This document shows positions 8,069-16,468 of a stretch of DNA of 64,000 nt, piece by piece (position 1 is the first letter of the stretch; each line of letters opens with the position of its first letter). The stretch is from Mesorhizobium sp. M2A.F.Ca.ET.046.03.2.1 (GTDB taxonomy: Bacteria > Pseudomonadota > Alphaproteobacteria > Rhizobiales > Rhizobiaceae), in contig NZ_CP034449.1 in NCBI RefSeq assembly GCF_003952425.1, forward strand, positions 2,232,001 to 2,296,000, in the 5' to 3' direction. The notes below the pieces were generated by a model that saw nothing but the letters and a program-made list of their open reading frames with translations, did not search any database and had not been told where the DNA came from. The position numbers were made by a program, and so were the translations under genes.

Positions 8069-9525
8069 TTGGCCGCACCCGTTTCCAATTCCGTCCGACC
8101 GGATCCGGCGCTGGTCGCGCTCCACCGCTTCGGTCTCGGCGCAAGACCGGGCGACGATTTCGGCAAGATCGCCGCCGATCCGCGCAGCTACCTCAAGGCC
8201 GAGCTCAAGCAGCAGGATATCGCGCTCATTTCCCCCGACGATCCGAGGAATGCCGGGCTGCTGGACAGCACGGCGGCGATCCAGGCCAGCATGGCGGCGG
8301 CCCTGGAGCGCAAGGCGGCGCGGAGTGAAAAGGCGCCGGCCGTCATGCAGCCGATGGCGGCCGATGATCTAGCCGGCCCGGCCAATGCAAAAGCCAAACC
8401 CGCGGTGCCGCGCCTCGAGGCCGATATCTATCGCGACGAGGCGCAAGCCCGGTTCGACAAGGCGCTTGCTGCGGCGCCGGGCTTCGTGGAGCGGCTGGTC
8501 GGCTTCTGGTCGAACCATTTCTGCGTTTCAATCGCCAAGGCGCCGGTCGTCCGGGCAAGCGCCGGCGCCTTCGAGCGCGAGGCGATCCGCCCCTTCGTGC
8601 TCGGCCGCTTCGCCGATATGCTGCTTGCTGTCGAGCATCATCCGGCGATGCTGTTCTATCTCGACAACCAACAGTCCATCGGGCCTGATTCGCGCGCCGG
8701 CAAGCGGCGCGGCCGCGGCCTCAACGAGAACCTCGCCCGCGAGATCCTGGAACTGCATACGCTCGGCGTCGGCAGCGGCTATGCCCAGGCGGACGTCACC
8801 AGTTTCGCCGCCATGCTGACCGGCTGGACCATGGCGGGCCGCGAGGGGCGGCTGGGAGAACCGGGAAGCTTCGTCTTCAACACCAATGCGCATCAGCCGG
8901 GCAAGGCGGCGCTGCTCGGCAAGACCTATCCCGACTGCGGCATGGGCCAGGCGGAGGCCGCGCTCAACGACATTGCCCGCCATCCGGCCACCGCGCGGCA
9001 CATCGCCACCAAGCTTGCCCGCCATTTCATCGCCGACGATCCGCCAGCGGCGGCGATCGCCCGCCTGGCCTCGGTCTTCACCAAGACCGACGGCGACCTG
9101 CGCTCGATCGCGTTGACGCTGATCGACATGCCCGAAGCCTGGTCGACGCCGCTCACGAAGCTGCGCTCGCCCTTGGATTATGTCGTCGCGCTGCGACGGC
9201 GGTCGGCGCGACCGCCGGCAACGAACCGCAGCGGTCGCTGCGCTGGCTGAACGTGCTCGGCGAGCCGCTGTGGCAGCCGCCGGGGCCGAACGGCTTTTCC
9301 GACAGCACCGACGCCTGGGCGTCGGCCGAAGGCATGAAGACGCGTCTCGATATGGCCTGGCAAGCCGCGCGGCAGGCCGACGACATCGGCAATCCCGACG
9401 AGATGCTTTCCAGCCTTCTCGGCGCCTCGGTCTCTTCGGAGACGCGAGAGGCGATCGCTCGCGCCGAATCAAGGCAGCAGGGCCTCGCGCTGCTGTTGAC
9501 GGCGCCCGAGTTCCAACGCCGATGA
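8069..9525 (+). pseudogene. DUF1800 family protein, interrupted by one frameshift
   Basis: Starts at a TTG at 8069 with GGAGG six bases upstream. The reading frame codes for a DUF1800 protein (LHRFGLGARPGDD, GFWSNHF, GLNENLAREILELHTLGV, AAMLTGW, HIATKLARHF). After about 9191-9201 the family continues (AVGATAGNEPQRSLRWLNVL, then PNGFSDSTDAW) one frame back, while the original frame stops at 9250. A one-base loss in ctgcgacggcgg explains this. No homopolymer or classical slippery site is present. The C-terminal part remains open to 9525. DUF1800 proteins are usually exported partners of DUF1501 proteins, as found here immediately downstream. Confidence 0.8.
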
Positions 9526-9544
9526 TCAGTATGGAGACGCGGCC

Positions 9545-10773
9545 ATGAGCCTTCTTTGCGAAACCCCAAGCCTGTCCCGCCGCGCGATGCTGATGACCGG
9601 CGGGGCGCTGTTTGCCTGGGCCCATCTGCCGCGCTTTGCCCGCGCCGCCGACAGCCGCGACCCGCGCCTGATCGTCATCGTGCTGCGCGGCGCGCTGGAT
9701 GGGCTGTCGACGGTCGGGCCGATCGGCGATCCGGACTATGCCGGCCTGCATGGCGATATCGCGCTTTCGCTTTCAGGCGCCAACCCGGCAATGCCGCTCG
9801 ACGGTTTCTTTGCCGTCAGCCCGGCAATGCCGGTGTTTGCGCGCCTGTTCAAGGCGGGCCAAGCGGCGGTCGTGCACGCCGCTGCGACCGGCTATCGCGA
9901 CCGCTCGCATTTCGACGGCCAGGACGTGCTGGAAAGCGGCCTTCCCGGTCCGGGCAACGCCACCACCGGCTGGCTCAACCGGGCTCTAGCCAGCCTGCCG
10001 GCGGGTGACAGGATCGCGAAGGCCGGCGGACTCGCGGTCGGGCCGTCGACGCCGCTGGTGATCCGTGGCGCAGCGCCCGTGCTCGGCTGGGCGCCACAGG
10101 CGCTGCCCACGCCCGGCGACGCCTTGGCCGAACGCGTGCTCGACCTCGCGACCCGCTGCTGGCCGCAGCCCTGCAGAAAGGTCTCGACGCCGACCGCATG
10201 GCGATGGGCGACCAGCTAGACGGCAAGACAATGAAGCCGAAGGGCGGCCTCGACAATGCCGCCGGCATGCGCCAGTCGGCGCAAGGTGCTGCAAGGCTGA
10301 TGGCGGCCGATGACGGGCCGCGCATTGCGGCTTTAGCCTTCGACGGCTGGGACACGCATGTCAACGAAGGCGGCGCGACGGGGCGGCTCGCCAATCTGCT
10401 CGGCGGCCTCGACGGCGCCTTCGAGGAATTCGAGAAAGGGCTCGGCGCGCGCTGGCAGGACACGGCGGTCGTCGCGATCACCGAGTTCGGCCGTACGGCG
10501 CGCATCAACGGCACGGTCGGCACCGACCACGGCACCGGCACGGTGGTGCTGCTCGCCGGCGGCGCGATCAAGGGCGGCCGCGTCATCGCCGACTGGCCGG
10601 GACTGAAGCCGGCGCAGCTCTATGAAGGCCGCGACCTCGCGCCGACCAGCGATGTGCGCGCGGTGCTGAAGGGGCTGCTGGCGGATCAGTTCGGGCTGTC
10701 GGCGGCGGTGCTTGGCGACAAGGTGTTTCCGGAGTCGGCGGCCCTGAAGCCGATGCGGGATCTGGTGGCGTGA
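9545..10773 (+). pseudogene. DUF1501 family Tat-exported protein, interrupted by one frameshift
   Basis: A twin-arginine signal (SRRAMLMTGGALFAWAHLPR) precedes a DUF1501 (sulfatase/alkaline-phosphatase-like) domain with VLRGALDGLS, RSHFDGQD and, later, DGWDTHVNEGG and TEFGRTARINGT. The first frame ends at 10219. Family-like sequence (RDPLLAAALQKGLDADRMAMG) resumes one frame back after about 10144-10153 and runs to 10773. A one-base loss near ctcgcgaccc would explain it. It lies 19 bp after the DUF1800 gene, which has the same kind of lesion, so either the operon is decaying or the assembly has local errors. Confidence 0.8.
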
Positions 10774-10810
10774 GCCTGGGTTTGCCGGTCAGAGATGGCT
10801 TCGGCGCCCT

Positions 10811-11005
10811 CTCAGTTCGTCATCCACGGGCGGAGCGGGAGCGAAGCGGACGCGGAGACCCGAGGATCCATTCCGTTACCTTCACCGAAGGGCGCGGCGG
10901 AGCAGAATTCTGAACCGTCGCAACGCCTCAACGTAACGGAATGGATCCTCGGGTCTGCGCTGCGTCGCTTCGCTCCTTGCTCCGCCCGTGGATGACGAGG
11001 CTGAG
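10811..11005. repeat. long imperfect palindromic repeat, family A copy 1
   Basis: The outer arms begin CTCAG and end CTGAG. TCATCCACGGGCGGAGC on the left pairs with its complement on the right, and inner arms GAGGATCCATTCCGTTAC pair with GTAACGGAATGGATCCTC. A related element is at 39623-39791 (shared AGACCCGAGGATCCATTCCG). No ORF or transposase. It fills most of the 349-bp space between the DUF1501 pseudogene and the minus-strand GCG_CRPN gene. Confidence 0.8.
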
Positions 11006-11072
11006 GGCCCGCTGCCAATCACGAACGCTGGCGCGGAGGTTTCGAACCTGTGCGTGGAGACCTTAGCCAAAC

Positions 11073-11098
11073 CGCCCGCGCCGTTTCCGGCGCGGGCG
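11073..11098 (-). terminator. terminator-like hairpin after the 11123 gene
   Basis: Perfect 11-bp stem CGCCCGCGCCG / CGGCGCGGGCG with a TTTC loop, 25 bp beyond the stop of the minus-strand GCG_CRPN-like gene. No long U-run follows, so termination efficiency is uncertain. Confidence 0.5.
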
Positions 11099-11122
11099 TC
11101 CACGGCGATCCGGGAGCGATCA

Positions 11123-11392
11123 TCAGCTCCAAAAACCGTGATGCCAGCGGCCGTGATACCAGAAGCCGGGATGCCAGTGGCGCACATGCATCGGGCGGAT
11201 GATTACCCGGCCGTTCGGCACGCATCTGCCCCAGCGGTTCATGTGCCAACCGGGGCCGCAGCGCCAGCCGACGGTCTCGATCGGCAGCGGAGATGCGCTT
11301 GGCTTGACGAGCGGCATAGCCTCAGAGCCAACGGCGGACAGCGTCAATGTGCCGGCGGCCAGGGCGATGGACAGAAAGTATTTTGCGAACAT
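11123..11392 (-). CDS. secreted GCG_CRPN-like peptide, paralogue 2
   Basis: Exported small protein of 89 aa: signal peptide (MFAKYFLSIALAAGTLTLSA), then WRCGPGWHMNRWGRCVPNGR and a His/Trp/Arg-rich tail (HVRHWHPGFWYHGRWHHGFW). The core aligns directly with the protein encoded at 7672-7962, so the two are paralogues about 3 kb apart in opposite orientation. Function unknown; the His-rich tail suggests metal binding as a possibility. Confidence 0.8.
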   Translation of the reverse strand: MFAKYFLSIALAAGTLTLSAVGSEAMPLVKPSASPLPIETVGWRCGPGWHMNRWGRCVPNGRVIIRPMHVRHWHPGFWYHGRWHHGFWS

Positions 11393-11575
11393 GCGTTGTC
11401 TCCGTAATTCGACCCTACGTGCGTGAAACGGAGGATAGGCCGATTTCCGTCGGAGCGGTGTGGATCACATCTTCGTTAGCTCCTTCGACGGTACCGCCCC
11501 GCGGCGGTTCGGCACGCGTCGCCTCGCGGTTGCGCCGTTGAAATGGGATTGCCGCGGCCGCCGCCCAGTATCAAA

Positions 11576-11589
11576 TTGATCCATATCAA
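11576..11589. promoter_or_regulatory. FNR/FixK-type box
   Basis: TTGATCCATATCAA is a perfect match to the TTGAT-N4-ATCAA consensus of the FNR/FixK/Anr family. It lies 94 bp upstream of the ATG of the PNPOx-like gene at 11683 and is the only such box I noticed in the window. It predicts oxygen-limited expression of that gene. Confidence 0.7.
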
Positions 11590-11682
11590 GGAGCCACGAG
11601 GTCCTCCGCTCTAGGCTCCAGGTTGATAGAGGCCGATCGGCGGAGACCGGCCGAGGCGAGTTGAGACCAGGAGTTCATAGCG

Positions 11683-12129
11683 ATGATGATCCGCACGCTC
11701 TCCACTTTGGAATGCACGAAATTGCTGGCGGCGAACCGCACTGGACATCTGGCATGCGTCAAGGACGGACAACCCTATGTCGTGCCCTTCAATTACGCCT
11801 ATGCCGACAGCCACCTCTATGCGTTTTCGCTGCTCGGCAAGAAGGTCGACTGGATGCGGGCCAATCCCCTGGTGTGCGTACAAGTGGCGGAACGCACACA
11901 GGGGCGCGGGTGGAAAAGCGTGGTCGTCGACGGCCGCTATGAGGAACTGCCGGACCGGATCGGCCATAAGGTTCAGTGCGACCATGCGAGGGCAGTGTTG
12001 AGCAAGCACACCGACTGGTGGGAGCCCGGCGCGCTCAAGCCCGTCACGCCTCCCACCTCGGATAACATGCCGCACGTCTTTTTCCGGATCCTCGTCGAGC
12101 AGATTTCGGGACGGGAAGCCACCGAATAG
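11683..12129 (+). CDS. pyridoxamine 5'-phosphate oxidase-like flavin-binding protein
   Basis: Protein of 148 aa of the PNPOx-like split-barrel fold (NimA/flavin-reductase-like group): GHLACVKDGQPYVVPFNYAY, then VDWMRANPLVCVQV and WKSVVVDGRYEEL. Such proteins bind FMN or related cofactors and reduce small molecules, but the substrate is not predictable. The ATG at 11683 has AGGAG nine bases upstream. The FNR/FixK-type box in front suggests induction at low oxygen, as seen for several rhizobial genes of this family. Apparently monocistronic. Confidence 0.8.
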   Translation: MMIRTLSTLECTKLLAANRTGHLACVKDGQPYVVPFNYAYADSHLYAFSLLGKKVDWMRANPLVCVQVAERTQGRGWKSVVVDGRYEELPDRIGHKVQCDHARAVLSKHTDWWEPGALKPVTPPTSDNMPHVFFRILVEQISGREATE

Positions 12130-12225
12130 ACTGCGCCATTCGGCGCGAGCCGTGCCCCGAAGCGTCATCGCCAGCATTCGCGCTGCCGACATCCTTCGTG
12201 ACGGCAACCCGATGGAGCAGCCGGG

Positions 12226-13794
12226 CTATTCGCCCAGCGTCGCCACCGTCTTCAGCGCGCCGTCCAGCATGTCGCCCTTCTCGTCCTTCAGCGCCGCCTC
12301 GCGCAGGAGGCGTAGCCAGTCGGCGGCGTCTTCGCGGCCCTTGAGCATCGGCAGCGCCGAAAGCACCCGGTCGAATTTCGACTGGGCACGGGCATGGGTG
12401 TCGCTGTAGCCCTTGATCAGCCGCCGGCAGTTCAGGATTTCGGTGGCCAAAGCGTAGTCCTGCCGCGCATGGCTGAGCGCCAATTCGTACCAGCGCTCGA
12501 GATGCTCGACTTCGACCTTGTGGCGCAGCAGGCGGCGGCGCCAGCGGCGCAGGCCGCCGATGAACCAGAGCATGGCGAAGCCGGTAAAGCTGTCGGTGCG
12601 GATGTGGCGGCCGCGATTGATGCGGCGGTCGAGGAAGGCGGCGAGTTTCGGCCGGCTCTCGATATAGCTGCCAAGGCTTGCCGGCATAGTGCCGCAGAAT
12701 TCCTCGATGCGCGGATGGAAATATTCGGTGACCTGCAGGACCGAACCTTCCTTCACCCCGACCTCCTTGCGCACGCGCTTGTCGCGGGTCGAGCGCGTCT
12801 TGAGATCGGCGACGCGGATCATGTCGTCATAGCACATGGCGTTGGCGAGATGCTTTGCCGCGGCGGTGGACAGAGCATAGCCGCGCTCCGCATTGTCCAG
12901 CGCCACCGCCTTGTCCAGCCGGTGAAGATATTCGCCGCCATAGGCGACGTCCTGGTAGTCGACGACCTTCTTCAGGCCGCGTGCGGCCATGTCGTGCAGG
13001 GGCTGCGGCAGCGACGCGACGCGGGCGGCGAGCTGCTGCCAGCCCTTCAGAAGAGTTTCCGGACCGCTGACCCTTGCCGTCGATTTGGGTTCGACGGCAG
13101 GCTTCGCCACCTTCTCGCTTGTTGGCGCGGCCGCGGTGCCGCGCGCGCGGTCACAAGCCGCGCCGAAGGCGGCAAGGCTTGCCTTGACGCCACGACCGCC
13201 GGCGCCGATCGCCTGCTCATAGCTTTCGCGGGTGAAGGGCAGCGCATCCGAGCCGGCCAGCGCGCCGAGCAGGCTGGCCGAGATCATGGTGCCATTGTCG
13301 GCGGCGATCTTTTCCATGTCGAAGGCGATGAAGCGCTTGGCCGCGGCCTCAGCCGTCGCGTGCACCTTTTCCGACGAGGCGCGGCCGTCGCCCGGCTCGA
13401 TCTTTTCCGACACGGCGGCGATGCGGTGCGAGGAGGTGATCAGCGTCGTGCGCTCGGGCGTGACGAAGCCGCGGATGATGGCGCGGCCGGCTTCCATCAG
13501 CTCGGCTGCGATCAGGATATCGACGTCGCCCTGCGAGGGCGACAGCGCAAAGACCGGCAGCCGGCCGGTGTCGCGGGCCATCTCGATGTAATATATGGTC
13601 GCCCCGGTGCGTTGGGCGACGCCGGCCACCGAGGTCGATTGCGCGATGTAGCCGTTGCGCTCGGCGACATCGGTGATCCAGTCGGCCAGCACGCCGCCGC
13701 CCTGGCCGCCGACGGCGAGAACGGCGAGTTTTATCACCCGCTCGTCATCAAAGGCGCCCGATTTCGGGCGCAGCGCTGCTTTGTGATCAAGCAT
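12226..13794 (-). CDS. iorB: indolepyruvate ferredoxin oxidoreductase, beta subunit (IorB-like, long form)
   Basis: Subunit of the enzyme that oxidatively decarboxylates aryl pyruvates (indolepyruvate, phenylpyruvate) to aryl-acetyl-CoA with ferredoxin. About 522 aa. The N-terminal 200 residues are the PFOR-gamma-type domain (LAVLAVGGQGGGVLADWI, QSTSVAGVAQRTGATIYYIE); the remaining 300 residues form a DUF6537-like domain found in proteobacterial long forms but absent from short archaeal IorB. The start is taken as the ATG at 13794, overlapping the iorA stop (ATGCTTGA); a TTG at 13800 is possible. Last gene of the minus-strand operon. Confidence 0.85.
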   Translation of the reverse strand: MLDHKAALRPKSGAFDDERVIKLAVLAVGGQGGGVLADWITDVAERNGYIAQSTSVAGVAQRTGATIYYIEMARDTGRLPVFALSPSQGDVDILIAAELMEAGRAIIRGFVTPERTTLITSSHRIAAVSEKIEPGDGRASSEKVHATAEAAAKRFIAFDMEKIAADNGTMISASLLGALAGSDALPFTRESYEQAIGAGGRGVKASLAAFGAACDRARGTAAAPTSEKVAKPAVEPKSTARVSGPETLLKGWQQLAARVASLPQPLHDMAARGLKKVVDYQDVAYGGEYLHRLDKAVALDNAERGYALSTAAAKHLANAMCYDDMIRVADLKTRSTRDKRVRKEVGVKEGSVLQVTEYFHPRIEEFCGTMPASLGSYIESRPKLAAFLDRRINRGRHIRTDSFTGFAMLWFIGGLRRWRRRLLRHKVEVEHLERWYELALSHARQDYALATEILNCRRLIKGYSDTHARAQSKFDRVLSALPMLKGREDAADWLRLLREAALKDEKGDMLDGALKTVATLGE

Positions 13795-15940
13795 CGGCAA
13801 ACATCAAACGGCGGCTCTCGCGGCGTCGCTGCAACAGCCCGATCACGGCGCGGCGCGCGCTTTCGAGGAAACGGTCCCAGCGGCCGGGATTGTGGACGAC
13901 GTCGGCGCGGTAGAAGGAGGGGCAAAGCACGGCGGCGTCCGCCACCTCGCCGCAATTGCCGCAGCCGACGCAATTCTGGTCGATCGAGGCGACGGGATCG
14001 TCGCGCAACGGATCGTCGAGCGACTTCACCGACAGCGATGGACAGCCAGATAGGCGCATGCAGGCATGGTCGCCGGTGCAGATGTCCTCGTCGACACCGA
14101 ATTTCGGCTTGACCACGCGCTCGCCGCCCTTGATCGCCTTGTCGACCAGCGGCTTCTCGCGGCGCTGGCGGTTGAGCATGCATTCGGACGAGGCGACGAT
14201 GACCTTCGGCCCCTTCTCCTCGGTGGTCAGCGCCTCGCGCAGCGCGGCGCGCATCTTGCCGACATCATAGGTGCGGTCGATGTGGCGCAGCCATTTGACC
14301 CCCATGCCCTTCACCGCTTCGTCGATCGGATGCTTCGTCGACTTGGTGCGGTTGTTGGCGCGCGACGACAGGATGTCCTGCCCCCCGGTGGCGGCCGAGT
14401 AGAAATTGTCGACGATGACGATGACGCCGTCATTCCGGTTGAAGACGGCATTGCCGATCGAGGAGGTGAGGCCGTTGTGCCAAAACCCGCCGTCGCCGAC
14501 GAAGGAAATTGAGCGGCGTTTTGCTTCCGGCGAGTTGAAGGCGGAGGCCGAGGCGGGCCCCAGCCCGTAGCCCATGGTGGTGGCGCCGAGCTCGAAGGGC
14601 GGCATGATCGAGAACAGATGGCAGCCGATGTCGGAAGCGATGTGGTGCTTACCGAGCTCCTGCTCGACCAGCTTGGTCGCGGCGAAGATCGGCCGCTCCG
14701 GGCAGCCGACGCAGAAGCCCGGGGGCCGGCCCGGAACGACATTGATGAGATCGGCGGTGTCGATGCCTTCGCCCAGCTTGTTCGGCGCGCGCACCTCGCC
14801 CGGCAAAAGATGCGGGGCGTTGGCGCGCAGGAAGGAGCCGATGCCGTCGAGCATCACCTGCCCAGTATATTCGCCGGCCATCGGCAGATGCTCCTTACCG
14901 ACCAGCCTGGTGCCGCGCCCGGCCTTGTGCAGCATCGCGGCAAAGGCCTGCTCGATATAGTTGGGCTGGCCTTCCTCGACGACCAGCACCGCCTGCTTGC
15001 CTTCGCAGAAGGACAGGAACTCGTCGTCCACCAGCGGATAGACGGCGTTCAGCACGTAGAGCGGCACTTCGGTGTCGCCATAGGTGTCGGCAAGCCCAAG
15101 CCGCTGCAGCGCGCGGATTACGGAGTTGTACATGCCGCCCTGCATGACGATGCCGACCGAGCCGTGGTCCGGCCCGAACATCTCGTTGATCTTGCGGCTC
15201 TTGATGAAATCGACCGCCGCCGGCCAGCGCTTGGCGACCTTCTCCTTTTCATGCAGGAAGGAAGCGGGCGGCAGCACGATGCGGCCGGTGTCGCGGCGCG
15301 GCGCCGACAGCGCGTCGGCGACCGACATTGGCGGGCGCTTGTTGTCCTTGGCAATGAAATGGCCGTGGACATGGCAGCAGCGGATGCGCACTTGCAGCAT
15401 CACGGGTGTGTTCGACGTCTCGGACAGTTCGAAGCCGTCCTCGACCGCCTTGACGATCGAGGGCAGGTTCGGGCGCGGATCGAGCAGCCAGACCTGGCTC
15501 TTCATGGCAAAGGCGTGGCTGCGCTCCTGCATGATGGAGGAGCCTTCGCCATAATCCTCGCCGACGATGATCAGCGCGCCGCCGGTGACGCCGCCGGACG
15601 CCAGATTTGCGAGCGCGTCGGACGCGACATTGGTGCCGACTGTCGACTTGAAGGTGGCCGCACCACGGATCGGGTAATGCACCGAAGCGGCAAGCATGGC
15701 TGTGGCGGTCGCCTCCGAGGCGCTCGCCTCGAAATGCACGCCGAGCTCGCCCAGGATGTCCTGCGCATCGGCCAGCACATCCATCAGGTGGCTGATCGGC
15801 GCGCCCTGGTAGCCGCCGACATAGCCGACGCCGCATTGCAACAGCGCCTTGGTGATTGCGAGGATGCCCTCGCCCGCGAATTCCTCGCCGGCCCCTAACC
15901 TCAGCTTTTCGACTTCCTTGGCAAAAGACCGTTCGGCCAT
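13787..15940 (-). CDS. iorA: indolepyruvate ferredoxin oxidoreductase, alpha subunit (IorA)
   Basis: Thiamine-pyrophosphate and iron-sulfur subunit of about 717 aa that carries out the decarboxylation of the aryl-pyruvate. The N-terminal domain holds the pyruvate-ferredoxin oxidoreductase alpha fold (GVGYVGGYQGAPISHLMD); the TPP site is GDGGFWHNG near residue 481 with NGLTSSIGNAVFNRND after it. A C-terminal ferredoxin-like domain holds cysteines in CTGDHAC (about 618) and CVGCGNC (about 656) for 4Fe-4S clusters. GGAAGGAGG lies before the ATG at 15940, which rules out the longer frame from 15964. It lies 45 bp downstream of a MarR gene and overlaps iorB. Confidence 0.92.
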   Translation of the reverse strand: MAERSFAKEVEKLRLGAGEEFAGEGILAITKALLQCGVGYVGGYQGAPISHLMDVLADAQDILGELGVHFEASASEATATAMLAASVHYPIRGAATFKSTVGTNVASDALANLASGGVTGGALIIVGEDYGEGSSIMQERSHAFAMKSQVWLLDPRPNLPSIVKAVEDGFELSETSNTPVMLQVRIRCCHVHGHFIAKDNKRPPMSVADALSAPRRDTGRIVLPPASFLHEKEKVAKRWPAAVDFIKSRKINEMFGPDHGSVGIVMQGGMYNSVIRALQRLGLADTYGDTEVPLYVLNAVYPLVDDEFLSFCEGKQAVLVVEEGQPNYIEQAFAAMLHKAGRGTRLVGKEHLPMAGEYTGQVMLDGIGSFLRANAPHLLPGEVRAPNKLGEGIDTADLINVVPGRPPGFCVGCPERPIFAATKLVEQELGKHHIASDIGCHLFSIMPPFELGATTMGYGLGPASASAFNSPEAKRRSISFVGDGGFWHNGLTSSIGNAVFNRNDGVIVIVDNFYSAATGGQDILSSRANNRTKSTKHPIDEAVKGMGVKWLRHIDRTYDVGKMRAALREALTTEEKGPKVIVASSECMLNRQRREKPLVDKAIKGGERVVKPKFGVDEDICTGDHACMRLSGCPSLSVKSLDDPLRDDPVASIDQNCVGCGNCGEVADAAVLCPSFYRADVVHNPGRWDRFLESARRAVIGLLQRRRESRRLMFADA

Positions 15941-15985
15941 GTCTGCCTCCTTCCGTTGCCGCAACCAGGCGGCGCGTTCGTCAAC

Positions 15986-16468
15986 TCAGATGTCGTGCTT
16001 GCGGATGTTCTTCAGCATCTTCTGCAGGATCGCGATCAGCGCGGCATACTCGGCATCGTCGACACCGTCGAACATCGCCTCGAACGCGTCATGCATGGCC
16101 GGCCAGGCGCGGGTGAACAGCGCGCGTCCGTCATCGGTCAGGAACACATGGCGGATGCGGCTGTCGGTGACGCCCTGCTCGCGCCGTACCAGGCCCTGGC
16201 TTTCCAGCGTGTCGAGCGTGCGGCTCAAGGTCGACTGCTCGATCACCGTATAAACCGAGAGGTCGTTGACGGTGACGCCGTCGGTGACCGAGAGCACGGC
16301 GAGCGTCCGCACCTGCGGAATGGTAAGACCTTGCTTACGGAAATCCTCGCGCAAAGTGGCGTTGTAGCGGCCCATGATGCGGTTCATCAGATAGGGCGCG
16401 AATTGCTGCAGCCCGATCTGGCCGAGGGTCGAGATGCGCTGGCGTTTTTCGGCGAGCTTTTGTTCCAT
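15986..16468 (-). CDS. MarR family transcriptional regulator 1
   Basis: Winged-helix regulator of 160 aa: LTIPQVRTLAVLSVTDGVTVNDLSVYTVIEQSTLSRTLDTLESQGLVRRE (shown for position; recognition helix in the QSTLSRTLDTLE part, wing RREQGVTDSRIRHV). The ATG at 16468 shares one base with the TGA of the FAD-enzyme gene (TGATG), so it is translationally coupled, and it lies just upstream of iorA. MarR proteins typically bind 12-20 bp palindromes and lose DNA binding on contact with phenolic or aromatic ligands. It is one of two candidates for reading the YTTYAAGCWTRAAR sites in this cluster. Confidence 0.9.
   Translation of the reverse strand: MEQKLAEKRQRISTLGQIGLQQFAPYLMNRIMGRYNATLREDFRKQGLTIPQVRTLAVLSVTDGVTVNDLSVYTVIEQSTLSRTLDTLESQGLVRREQGVTDSRIRHVFLTDDGRALFTRAWPAMHDAFEAMFDGVDDAEYAALIAILQKMLKNIRKHDI

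Noticed and set aside
8069..10773. Programmed -1 ribosomal frameshifting in the DUF1800 and DUF1501 genes
   Set aside because: Neither site has an X-XXY-YYZ slippery heptamer or an obvious downstream pseudoknot, and two unrelated adjacent genes using it would be unusual. A lesion or assembly error is more likely.
12394..14112. 572-aa open frame on the plus strand opposite iorB/iorA
   Set aside because: Composition is Arg/Gly/Ala/His-rich as in antisense frames of GC-rich genes, no domain is recognisable, and the minus strand carries clear IorB and IorA motifs.
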